DNA from: an uncultured Hyphomicrobiales bacterium
GTDB taxonomy: Bacteria > Pseudomonadota > Alphaproteobacteria > Rhizobiales > Xanthobacteraceae
DNA length: 64,000 nucleotides
Assembly (NCBI GenBank): GCA_903839845.1
Contig: CAIMEA010000006.1
Coordinates: 1-64,000 of the forward strand
Direction of reading: 5' to 3'
A program made the position numbers and the translations under genes. The notes under the pieces were generated by a model, which was not told the DNA's origin, ran no database searches, and saw only the letters and a program-made list of their open reading frames with translations. Positions 34,447-42,533 of this stretch are shown in pieces; the stretch's first letter is position 1, and every line of letters begins with the position of its first letter.

Positions 34447-35249
34447 GCGTCATCGAACTCGACCACGCCACGCTCCAGATCGGCGGCCGCGCGGTTCTCA
34501 AGGACATCAGCTTGGCCATCGAGCCCGGCGAATTCATCGGCGTGCTCGGTCCCAACGGCGCCGGTAAGACGACATTGATGCGCTCCATCCTCGGTCTATT
34601 GCCACCGAGCGCCGGACGCCTGACCGTGTTCGGCCATACGCCGCGATGCGGCGACGCCAGCATCGGCTATCTGCCGCAACTGCGCACCGTGCTGCCCGAT
34701 CTGCGCGTGCGCGGCCTCGACTACATCGCCAGTTCCATGCACGGCGAGCGCTGGGGCCTGCCGTCATTGTCGGCCGCCAATCGCGTAAAAATCGAAGCCA
34801 CGCTCGACGCGGTCGGCGCGCGCGATCTGGCGAACCGGGCGCTATCCGACATGTCGGGCGGCGAACGGCAACGGCTGTTGCTGGCGCAAGCTTTGATCGG
34901 CGATCCCAAACTGCTGCTGCTCGACGAACCCCTGATCAGCCTCGACGCGCGGCATCAGGAAGTCGTTATCGACGTCATCAAGAAAGTATGTCGCGAGCGC
35001 AAGATCACCGTGCTGTTCTCGGCGCACGAACTCAATCAACTGCTTGGCGCCATCGACCGTGTGCTTTATCTCGGCAATGCCCAGGCCGTTCTCGGCCGCG
35101 TCGACGAGGTCGTGACGGCGCCGGTACTGTCGCGGCTGTACGGCACCGAGATTGAAGTGCTGCGCGCCGGCGGACACATCTTCGTCCTGTCGCGCGGCCG
35201 CGATATCGAGCGCGCTGAGCATATGCACGATCATGGACACGCGCACTAA
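34443..35249 (+). CDS. znuC: Zinc ABC transporter ATP-binding protein
   Basis: A 268-residue ABC ATPase. Walker A is GVLGPNGAGKTTLMRSILG, the signature LSDMSGGERQRLLLAQAL, Walker B KLLLLDEPLISLD and the switch His is in VLFSAHELNQLL. The C-terminus is histidine-rich (AEHMHDHGHAH). GTG 34443 overlaps the znuA stop (GTGA), and its own stop overlaps the znuB start (TAATG), so all three are translationally coupled. Confidence 0.94.
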   Translation: MSVIELDHATLQIGGRAVLKDISLAIEPGEFIGVLGPNGAGKTTLMRSILGLLPPSAGRLTVFGHTPRCGDASIGYLPQLRTVLPDLRVRGLDYIASSMHGERWGLPSLSAANRVKIEATLDAVGARDLANRALSDMSGGERQRLLLAQALIGDPKLLLLDEPLISLDARHQEVVIDVIKKVCRERKITVLFSAHELNQLLGAIDRVLYLGNAQAVLGRVDEVVTAPVLSRLYGTEIEVLRAGGHIFVLSRGRDIERAEHMHDHGHAH

Positions 35250-36052
35250 TGTTCCAATATGAATTCATGACCAACGCCTTCGCCGCCGCCGGCATGGTCG
35301 CCGTGGTGTCGGGCATTGTCGGTTATTTCCTGGTGATGCGCGGGCAGACCTTCGCCGGTCACGCGCTGTCGCATATCGGCTTTGCCGGTGCGACCGGCGC
35401 CGGACTAATCGGCCTGGCGCCTTTATGGGGCCTGGTCGGCTTCACGTTGGCCGCCGGCCTGGTCATGGGTCTTTTAAGCGAGCGGATCAGCAACCGCGAT
35501 GTCGCCATCGGCGTGGTGCTGGCTTTGTCGCTCGGCTTCGGTCTGTTGTTTCTGCACTACTACACATCGTTCGCGACGCAGGCGACCGCGCTGTTATTCG
35601 GCAATGTGCTGGCGGTCGATCACACGATGATCGCAACTTTGGCCGCGCTCGGCGCGATCACGCTTGTCGCCTTGGCGGCGATCATGCGCCCCTTGATCTT
35701 CGCCAGCCTGCAGCCGGAACTGGCCGAGGCCAAGGGCGTGTCGCTGCGGTTCATCTCGACGGCATTTTTAGCCGTCGTCGCGCTGGCCGTGTCGGCCTGC
35801 GCGCAGATTGTCGGCGTCCTGATGGTCTTCACCTTGATGGTCGGGCCGGCGGCCGCGGCGCAACGCGTCACCACAGGACTGTGGGCCGGGCTCATGCTTT
35901 CGGCCGCGCTGGCGCTTGGCGAAGCGTGGCTCGGCATTGTCATTGCCTATCATACCGACTGGCCGGTCAGCTTTTGCATCGCCGTGCTGAGCGCGCTGGC
36001 CTATTTCGGCGCATTGGCGATTCCGGCGCGGCGCGCGCAGCACGCGCATTGA
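35249..36052 (+). CDS. znuB: Zinc ABC transporter permease
   Basis: A 267-residue ABC-3 family permease with about eight helices, starting MFQYEFMTNAFAAAGMVAVV. Typical stretches are FLVMRGQTFAGHALSHIGFAGATGA near the N-terminus (family GxxxxSHxxxxG) and QIVGVLMVFTLMVGPAAAAQ in the later part. It is the last gene of znuABC and is followed by a hairpin terminator. Confidence 0.94.
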   Translation: MFQYEFMTNAFAAAGMVAVVSGIVGYFLVMRGQTFAGHALSHIGFAGATGAGLIGLAPLWGLVGFTLAAGLVMGLLSERISNRDVAIGVVLALSLGFGLLFLHYYTSFATQATALLFGNVLAVDHTMIATLAALGAITLVALAAIMRPLIFASLQPELAEAKGVSLRFISTAFLAVVALAVSACAQIVGVLMVFTLMVGPAAAAQRVTTGLWAGLMLSAALALGEAWLGIVIAYHTDWPVSFCIAVLSALAYFGALAIPARRAQHAH

Positions 36053-36063
36053 TCAAATGAAAA

Positions 36064-36088
36064 TGGCCCCGCTTGCGGCGGGGCCATT
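36064..36088. terminator. Bidirectional terminator between znuB and the TAXI receptor gene
   Basis: ATGGCCCCGC and GCGGGGCCAT form a ten-pair stem with a five-base loop, in the 62-base gap of two convergent genes. AAAA precedes the stem and TTCGCTTCTTT follows, giving T-rich tails in either direction. Confidence 0.8.
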
Positions 36089-36114
36089 CGCTTCTTTGCG
36101 CAAGTGTGCGGACG

Positions 36115-37080
36115 TTACATCTTGGCGCCGCGTTCCTTGAAGAACTTCGCCGCGCCCGGATGCCACGGAACCGGCGTGTTGGCGACGATCTGGTTCTCGA
36201 CCGAGAAGCTCGCCGCATCCTGGTGCACGGCAACCAGATCGGCCTTCTTGTCGACAATCAGCTTGACGATGTCATAGGCTTCCTGATCCGACATCTTGTC
36301 GCCGGTCACCAGAATATTCCACACCGCCGACACTTGATTGTCCTTGTCCTGGCCCGGATAGGTGCCGGCCTTGATCACCGCCGGCGAATAGAGATTGTTG
36401 TATTTGGCGTTCATCTTGGCGACGACTTCGGTGTGGTCGATCATCTTGATCTTGACGCCGGGGGTCGCGGCGAGATCGGTCACGCCCGCTGTCGGCAGAC
36501 CACCGACCCAGAAGAAGGCGTCGATCTTGCGATCCTTGAGCGCGTTCACCGACTCGGCAACCGAAAGGCGCTCGCGCTTCATGTCCTTGTCCTTGTCGAG
36601 GCCGGCGGCCTCGATGACGCGGAAGGCCATCACTTCGGTAGCGCTGCCCGGCGCGCCGGTGGAGACGCGCTTGCCCTTGAGGTCGGCCATCTTCTCGACG
36701 CCGGTGCCTTCGATGCTCACGACGTGCATGATGTTGGGATAAAGCACCATCAAGGTGCGCAGCGGCACCTTGCCGCTTTTGAACTTGTCTTCGCCGTTCA
36801 AGGCATCGACCGCGGCATCGGCCATCGAGAAACCGATTTCGCTCTGGCCGGAGCCGATCAGCTTGAGATTGTCGACCGAGCCGCCGGTGACCTGCGCGGT
36901 GGCCTGCATGTTCGGCATGTTCTTCGACAACAGATTGGCAAGCGCGCCGCCGATCGGATAATAGACGCCGCCAGTGCCGCCGGTGCCAATGGCAATCGTC
37001 TTCATCTGCGCCTGCGCGACGCCGGCGGCCAAAGCCGCCGCCGTCATCGCCGCCAGTGCGATTTTGAACCCTCGCTTCAT
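36115..37080 (-). CDS. TAXI family TRAP transporter solute receptor
   Basis: A 321-residue periplasmic receptor with a signal peptide (MKRGFKIALAAMTAAALAAG, cleavage near AQA). The mature protein begins with the family hallmark IAIGTGGTGGVYYPIGGALAN. EIGFSMADAAVDALNG and LKGKRVSTGAPGSATEVMA follow. TAXI receptors work with fused TRAP permeases and take up glutamate or other carboxylates. The permease gene lies 34 bases upstream on the same strand. The ligand is not readable. Confidence 0.95.
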   Translation of the reverse strand: MKRGFKIALAAMTAAALAAGVAQAQMKTIAIGTGGTGGVYYPIGGALANLLSKNMPNMQATAQVTGGSVDNLKLIGSGQSEIGFSMADAAVDALNGEDKFKSGKVPLRTLMVLYPNIMHVVSIEGTGVEKMADLKGKRVSTGAPGSATEVMAFRVIEAAGLDKDKDMKRERLSVAESVNALKDRKIDAFFWVGGLPTAGVTDLAATPGVKIKMIDHTEVVAKMNAKYNNLYSPAVIKAGTYPGQDKDNQVSAVWNILVTGDKMSDQEAYDIVKLIVDKKADLVAVHQDAASFSVENQIVANTPVPWHPGAAKFFKERGAKM

Positions 37081-37114
37081 CGAATCCTCCTGTTTGTTGA
37101 CGTGTTCTTTTCGT

Positions 37115-39322
37115 TCAGCGTACGGCTCGCGCCAGCGCTGGAGCCTTGGTCTTCCATTGCCATATTAGCAGGCCGGCGCCGAGCGCAAGCCCGAAAGGCG
37201 CCGGATGCGGAATGTCGAGCCCGGTCGCGGTCTCCATCATCGCCTCTAACAGGCTCGGGAACACCAGCAGCAAGCCGGTGAGCAGGAACAGGCCGCGCTC
37301 GACCAATGTGGTCTCGCGGATGGCCCAATTCTGCGCCGCCACCGACAGCGCGCCGAGGCCCGCGCCGGTGATCGCGGTGATCCAGACGATGTCGAATACC
37401 GAACCGTCCTTCGGGATTTTCAACAACAGACCAATACCGAGCGGGTCGAGGATAAAGACGAACGGCACCAGGAAGGCCGGCAGGGTGTATTTCCACGCCT
37501 GCATCGTCGTCTTGTAGGGATCGCCACCGGTGATCGCCGCCGCGGCGAATGGCGACAGCGCGGTCGGCGGCGAGACTTCGGACAACACCGCGTAATAGAA
37601 GATGAACATGTGCGCGGCGTAGTCCGGCACGCCGAGCTTGGTCAAAGCCGGCGCGGCGATCACCGCGCAGATGATGTAGGACGCGGTCACCGGTACGGCG
37701 AGGCCGATGATCCACACCACCAGCGAGGTGTAGATCGCCGTCATCAGCAGGCTGCCGCCGGCAAAGTCGATGACGATCGAGGAGAACTTCAGGCCCAAGC
37801 CCGTCAATGTGACGACGCCGACGATGATGCCGGCCGCGGCGCAGGTGGTCGCGGCGCTGAGCACGCCGATCGAACCATCCGCCATCGCGGCGGTGAGCTT
37901 CTTGGCGGACGGTATAGCCTTCTGGCCGCGTTCGCTGAGACCGATATAGGCCAAAACGCCGATGATCAGCAGGACGACGGATGGGAAATAGCCCTGGAAC
38001 AATTGCGCCGGCAACGTCGCCGCAGCGCCTGGAATAGCGATCAGCACCGCGCCGCCGACCGCGACGACCAGCACCGCCATCAGCAGCTTGCGCGGGCCGA
38101 GCGCGGTCTCCGGCGCCAGCGCACTCATCGCGAAAGCCAACACGGTGGAATAGAACACCGCCAGCATCGGCGAATAGCCAACCACCATAAATACGACGAC
38201 GGCGATCAGCGACACGAAGTGAAAGCCGTAGCGCCGGCACATCTGGCCGATGGTCATCTCCTGCTCGAAGACGACTTCGTTGGCGCCGAAGCGCATGGCA
38301 TCGAGTTCGACCATGAACAGCAGCGACAGATAATAGAGGCAGGTCGGGATGGTCGCCATCCAGATGACGTCGAGATAGCTGATCTTCAAAAACTCGGCGA
38401 TGAGGAATGCCGCCGCGCCCAGGACCGGCGGCGAGATGATCGCACCGAGACCGCCAGCGGCGAGCAGACCGCCGGCGGCGTTCTTCTCAAAGCCGGCCTT
38501 TTTCAGCATCGGCCACGCCACCGTGCCGATCATCACCGTGGTGGCGACGCCGGATCCGGACGGACCGCCGAGCAGGAACGACGAGGCGACCACCGCGCGC
38601 CCGGCGCTCGAGGGCTTGCCGCCCATGACCGCGAGCGAGAAGTCGATGAAGAACTTGCCGGCGCCGGAATGTTGCAGGATCGCGCCATAGATCGTGAACA
38701 TGATGATCAAGGTCGCCGACACATCGACCGCGACGCCGAAGATGCCTTCCAGCGTAATGAACAGGTGACCGACCAGGCGCGCGATGTCGAAGCCGCGATG
38801 CGTCCATGGCGGCGGCAGATACGGCCCGAAATAGGCGTAGAGCAGGAACAGCACGGCGACGATCGGCATGATCGGGCCGGTGGTGCGGCGCGCCGCTTCC
38901 AGTACCAGCAACACGAATATGCCGCCGAGGATGACATCCCAGCGTTCCGGCACGGCGGCGCGGTCGGTGAAATCGTCGCCGCCCCACAGCGCGTAGATGA
39001 TGATGCCGATGCCGGCCAGCGCCGGAATGACATCAAACCATTGAATGCGATTGCGGAAACGGCTGGCGAACGGAAACAGCGTGAAACTCAGCACCAGCAC
39101 GAAGGCGACGTGAATGTAGCGCAACTCCTGCGTCGGCACGATGTCGTAGGCGGCAAAGAGATGGAACAGCGTCATCAGGATGGCGATGCCCATCACCGCG
39201 GTGCCGGTCCAACCGGTGAGGCGGTTACCGGCGCCCTCTTCCTGCTGGACGTATTCTTCGGCCTTGCGCAGGCCCTCAGCGGAAATCGCGGAATCGGATT
39301 CCAGATTAACGTCGCTCGCCAT
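37115..39322 (-). CDS. TRAP transporter fused permease (4TM/12TM)
   Basis: A 735-residue protein joining DctQ-like and DctM-like parts, starting MASDVNLESDSAISAEGLRK. The first membrane block is about residues 40-165. The DctM-like block follows, with GVAVDVSATLIIMFTIYGAIL, SSAGRAVVASSFLLGGPSGSG and ISPPVLGAAAFLIAEFLKIS. The repeated helical-hairpin motif SEVSPPTALSPFAAAAITGG is in the second half. This layout is the usual partner of TAXI receptors, one of which is encoded just downstream. Confidence 0.95.
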   Translation of the reverse strand: MASDVNLESDSAISAEGLRKAEEYVQQEEGAGNRLTGWTGTAVMGIAILMTLFHLFAAYDIVPTQELRYIHVAFVLVLSFTLFPFASRFRNRIQWFDVIPALAGIGIIIYALWGGDDFTDRAAVPERWDVILGGIFVLLVLEAARRTTGPIMPIVAVLFLLYAYFGPYLPPPWTHRGFDIARLVGHLFITLEGIFGVAVDVSATLIIMFTIYGAILQHSGAGKFFIDFSLAVMGGKPSSAGRAVVASSFLLGGPSGSGVATTVMIGTVAWPMLKKAGFEKNAAGGLLAAGGLGAIISPPVLGAAAFLIAEFLKISYLDVIWMATIPTCLYYLSLLFMVELDAMRFGANEVVFEQEMTIGQMCRRYGFHFVSLIAVVVFMVVGYSPMLAVFYSTVLAFAMSALAPETALGPRKLLMAVLVVAVGGAVLIAIPGAAATLPAQLFQGYFPSVVLLIIGVLAYIGLSERGQKAIPSAKKLTAAMADGSIGVLSAATTCAAAGIIVGVVTLTGLGLKFSSIVIDFAGGSLLMTAIYTSLVVWIIGLAVPVTASYIICAVIAAPALTKLGVPDYAAHMFIFYYAVLSEVSPPTALSPFAAAAITGGDPYKTTMQAWKYTLPAFLVPFVFILDPLGIGLLLKIPKDGSVFDIVWITAITGAGLGALSVAAQNWAIRETTLVERGLFLLTGLLLVFPSLLEAMMETATGLDIPHPAPFGLALGAGLLIWQWKTKAPALARAVR

Positions 39323-39524
39323 TTTCCCCCCAAGGCGCCGGCGCCTAAGGCCGACGAAACGTTATTTGCAGGCCGGCTATTGTCCGGCAGTGGCCCGGCG
39401 GTTGAACCGTCGGGCGGCCACTTCCGTGCCCGATTTTATCATCTTTGTCGATCCTGCAGCGCAAGACGCCCCGGCCAGGCGCCCGCGGCGTGACGGCGGG
39501 CGAGCCTCCGTGATAGGCAGGGCC

Positions 39525-40451
39525 ATGAGTGAAACCGGCAAACGGGCAATCTGCGTCGGCGAAGCGACCATCGAACTGGCGCGCGGCGGCGACGGCCGTT
39601 TTGCGCTGGCCAGTTCCGGCGATGCCTTCAACACTGCGATCTATCTGGCGCGCGCCGGCCAGCCGACCGCCTTCGCCACAGCACTGGGCGACGATCCTTA
39701 TTCCGATGCCATCGTCTCGCTCGCCGCCGCCGAAGGCATCGGCACCGATCTGATGACGCGCGTCGCCGGTCGACTGCCGGCGCTGGCTATGATCGACGCT
39801 AATTTGAAGGGCGAACGCCGCCAGCATGTCTGGCGTGATACCGCGCCGGCCCGCGACTTGTTCGAACTGCCGAACTGGAGCCTGACCGCAGCCGCGCTCA
39901 CCGCGGCGCGCCTGGTCTATTTTTCCGGCATCACACTGTCGATCTATTCCAATGCGGGGCTGGGCCGCTTTCTGGCCGCGCTCGAACTCGCGCGCGCCGC
40001 CGGCGTGACGATAGCCTTCGACGGCAATTTCCGCGCCGACGGCTGGCGCGGCGATCTCACCCGCGCGCGCACCGTCTTTGCCGAGGCGCTCAAGCGCGTC
40101 GATATTGCGTTGCCGGCCTATGACGACGAAGCCGTGCTGTGGGGCGATCGGTCGCCCGAGGCGACGGTCGAGCGCCTGCGCGCTTTCGGCGTCAATGAAA
40201 TCGCCGTCAAGAATGGACCGAACGGGGCGCTGGTCGCCAGTGCCGGCGCCAGCGAATTGGTGCCGGTGCCGGAAGTTGTCACACCCATCGACGTCACCGC
40301 GGCCGGCGACGGCTTCAACGCCGGCTACCTGGCGGCGCGCCTGGCCAGACGCAGCGCAATCGAGGCGGCCTCGGCCGCGCACCGTCTCGCCGGCCAGGTC
40401 ATCCGGCATCGCGGCGCCATCGTGCCGCGCAGCGGCGCGGCCGTGCACTAA
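39525..40451 (+). CDS. PfkB family carbohydrate kinase (2-keto-3-deoxygluconate kinase-like)
   Basis: 308 residues from ATG 39525 (MSETGKRAICVGEATIELAR), with GGCAGGG upstream. ASSGDAFNTAIYLARAGQPT is the first PfkB signature region (family GGxxxNxA). The ATP/catalytic motif at the C-terminal end is DVTAAGDGFNAGYLAARLAR, where the family GAGD is AAGD; the catalytic Asp is kept. The substrate is likely a sugar acid, but no sugar-acid pathway gene adjoins. It diverges from the TRAP permease gene. Confidence 0.9.
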   Translation: MSETGKRAICVGEATIELARGGDGRFALASSGDAFNTAIYLARAGQPTAFATALGDDPYSDAIVSLAAAEGIGTDLMTRVAGRLPALAMIDANLKGERRQHVWRDTAPARDLFELPNWSLTAAALTAARLVYFSGITLSIYSNAGLGRFLAALELARAAGVTIAFDGNFRADGWRGDLTRARTVFAEALKRVDIALPAYDDEAVLWGDRSPEATVERLRAFGVNEIAVKNGPNGALVASAGASELVPVPEVVTPIDVTAAGDGFNAGYLAARLARRSAIEAASAAHRLAGQVIRHRGAIVPRSGAAVH

Positions 40452-40525
40452 TTCATCCGAACGGTTTACTTATCGCCGGATTTCAATAAATCTGCGCGTG
40501 AAGCAGTCGCGACATCGGGAGCAGC

Positions 40526-41269
40526 ATGCGGGGCACATTCAAATCGATCAACATGGCGCGCAAGCTGGTGATCGACCTGATGCATTTTTCGGTGCCGCTG
40601 GTCGTCGTTACGCGCACGCTGAAACTCGACCGTCTGGTTCAGGCCCGCGCCAAACTGGCGGTGCGCCCCGGCTGGACGCCGATCATGGCCAAGGCCTTTT
40701 GCCTGGTGGCGCGGGAAGAGCCGTGGCTGCGAACATATTATCTGCGCTGGCCGTGGCCGCATTTTTACGAGCTGCCGCAAAGCGTCGCCATGGCGACCAT
40801 CATCCGCGACAGCTTCGACAAGGAGGTGCCGCTGTTCCTGAAGCTCGGCGCCGCGGACGAAATGCCGCTGGCCGAGGTCGAAGCGATTCTCCAGCGGGGC
40901 AAGAATGCGCCGCTCGATACCGTGCCGGCGCTCAAACGCCTGTTCAAGATCATGCGCCTGCCCTTGCCGCTGCGGCGGCTGGTGTGGGCCTTTGCACTGA
41001 ATATCGGGCGGCAGCGCGCCAATCATTTCGGAACGATCGCCATCACCTCGATCGCCTCGCTTGGATCGGAAACGGTGGTCGCCAATGCACCCGGCCCAAA
41101 CCTGATCTCCTACGGCATGATGCGCGCCGATCGCACCATGGAATTGTTGCTTCACTGGGATCATCGTATCTACGACGGCATCGTCGCCGCGCGCATTTTG
41201 CAGAAGCTCGAAGATGTCTTGAACGGCGCGATCGCCGATGAGCTGGAAGCCAGCGCGACGCCGGCCTGA
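40526..41269 (+). CDS. Stand-alone acyltransferase core of the 2-oxoacid dehydrogenase E2 type
   Basis: 247 residues beginning MRGTFKSINMARKLVIDLMH, with GGGAG five bases upstream. The C-terminal part has the E2/CAT-fold active-site pattern LLLHWDHRIYDGIVAARILQ (HxxxDG), plus FGTIAITSIASLGSETVVAN, the usual strand before it. There is no lipoyl domain and no E1-binding domain, so it cannot be a normal dehydrogenase core. It probably transfers an acyl group to an unknown acceptor. It lies 74 bases after the PfkB gene. Confidence 0.75.
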   Translation: MRGTFKSINMARKLVIDLMHFSVPLVVVTRTLKLDRLVQARAKLAVRPGWTPIMAKAFCLVAREEPWLRTYYLRWPWPHFYELPQSVAMATIIRDSFDKEVPLFLKLGAADEMPLAEVEAILQRGKNAPLDTVPALKRLFKIMRLPLPLRRLVWAFALNIGRQRANHFGTIAITSIASLGSETVVANAPGPNLISYGMMRADRTMELLLHWDHRIYDGIVAARILQKLEDVLNGAIADELEASATPA

Positions 41270-41272
41270 CGT

Positions 41273-41767
41273 TTAAGGCTTGCCGATCATGATCGCCAAG
41301 GCCGCGGCGATCAGCGGCAAGGGCAGACAGACAAACGCCCGCAGCCAGACGATGCGCGGCGGCATCATCGGCACCTCGTAAAGCACCAGCCGGTGCACCG
41401 CATAAAGCGCCCACGCGGTCGAATAGGCGATCACCTGCGGCGCGCCGGCGCCGCCCTTCAGCGCCGCGGCGCCGACGGCAAAGCCGACGACCGGTCCGCC
41501 CGGTGTCAGCGCCCCGCCGACGATGGCGATCAGCACACCGGTCAATCCGGATTCGGGGCCGAGCCACGGCGCTATCAACGCCTTCGGCAAGACCTCGGCG
41601 ATGTAGCCGGAGCCCACGACGCCAATGCCAATGCGCGGCAACAAGTGCAGAAATTCGATGACGCCGGTGCGCAGACCATCATGCAACAGCAGGCGGCCGC
41701 GCAAGGCGGCAAGCAGCGCCAGCACACCGACGAACAGCCATAACAGGATATCGATGGCGAGCGTCAT
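41273..41767 (-). CDS. Permease half, DUF318/ArsP-like, downstream member
   Basis: A 164-residue membrane protein with about four to five helices, MTLAIDILLWLFVGVLALLA. It contains PWLGPESGLTGVLIAIVGGA then LTPGGPVVGFAVGAAALKGG, the conserved half-repeat of PF03773-type permeases. Its ATG overlaps the stop of the paralogous half upstream (ATGA at 41764-41767), so the two halves probably assemble together. The substrate is unknown. Metalloid export is known for some relatives. Confidence 0.8.
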   Translation of the reverse strand: MTLAIDILLWLFVGVLALLAALRGRLLLHDGLRTGVIEFLHLLPRIGIGVVGSGYIAEVLPKALIAPWLGPESGLTGVLIAIVGGALTPGGPVVGFAVGAAALKGGAGAPQVIAYSTAWALYAVHRLVLYEVPMMPPRIVWLRAFVCLPLPLIAAALAIMIGKP

Positions 41768-42375
41768 GGCTCCTTGCGCGCCCCGTTATCGGGCGCGTAT
41801 GGGTCTTTGCGCTCTCCATCATCCGGCGGGTTGACCGGAAAGCCGGCGCGCACGGCGATGCGCGCCAAAACGCCGGCCAGAATCGGCAATGGCAATGCCA
41901 TGGCGATGCGCCACAGTACAAAGTCAAAGCCGAAGAACGGCAACTCCCAGACAATGGCGCGTGTGTAGCCGATCACCGTCCAACTGACGATAAAGGCCAC
42001 CACGGTGCCGGCGTCCGCGCCGACGAGCAGAAAGGCGCCGGCGACCGGGTAGGCGGTGAGCGGTCCGCCAGGCAGGATGAAGCCGAAGGCCGTGGCGATC
42101 GCCAGCCCGGTCATGCCGGATTCATGGCCGACCCAGCGCGCCACCATTTCGCGCGGCAACAACAGCGTCACGAAAGCGCCGATGCAGCAGCCGGCCAGGA
42201 CCTTGGGCAGCATGCCGGCAAACAACAGCAGGTCACTGTCGAGCACGGCGAGGAATTTGTCGCCGCCGTCGCGCCAGAACACGAACAGCGCGGCTGACAA
42301 CGATAGTCCGGCTATCGCCGCCGTCGACCAGTCGAAAGCGCGCCGGCGGCGGCGTGGCGGTGGGGATTGATTCAA
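41764..42375 (-). CDS. Permease half, DUF318/ArsP-like, upstream member
   Basis: 203 residues with a basic N-terminus (MNQSPPPRRRRRAFDWSTAA) and about five helices. It repeats the landmark of its neighbour: RWVGHESGMTGLAIATAFGF, then ILPGGPLTAYPVAGAFLLVG. The last residues (NPPDDGERKDPYAPDNGARK) form a hydrophilic tail. Together the two proteins look like a full permease split into two genes. Confidence 0.8.
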   Translation of the reverse strand: MNQSPPPRRRRRAFDWSTAAIAGLSLSAALFVFWRDGGDKFLAVLDSDLLLFAGMLPKVLAGCCIGAFVTLLLPREMVARWVGHESGMTGLAIATAFGFILPGGPLTAYPVAGAFLLVGADAGTVVAFIVSWTVIGYTRAIVWELPFFGFDFVLWRIAMALPLPILAGVLARIAVRAGFPVNPPDDGERKDPYAPDNGARKEP

Positions 42376-42478
42376 TTTGACCCGGCGAAATGGCTTGGCG
42401 AGAGGACGAACGAGTCGCCGCGCGAACTATAGCGCGCGTCGCTTGCGCCGATAAGCCCGTCGATCGATGGCACGAAAA

Positions 42479-42509
42479 AGGCCGCCGGCCCTGATCGGGT
42501 CGGCGGCCT
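42479..42509 (-). terminator. Intrinsic terminator for the NCS2 permease gene
   Basis: AGGCCGCCG and CGGCGGCCT form a nine-pair stem around a thirteen-base loop with its own small pairing (GGCCC/GGGT). On the minus strand TTTTTCG follows, 25 bases after the NCS2 stop. Confidence 0.8.
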
Positions 42510-42533
42510 AACGTCAGCGGGTCGGAAGGTCGG

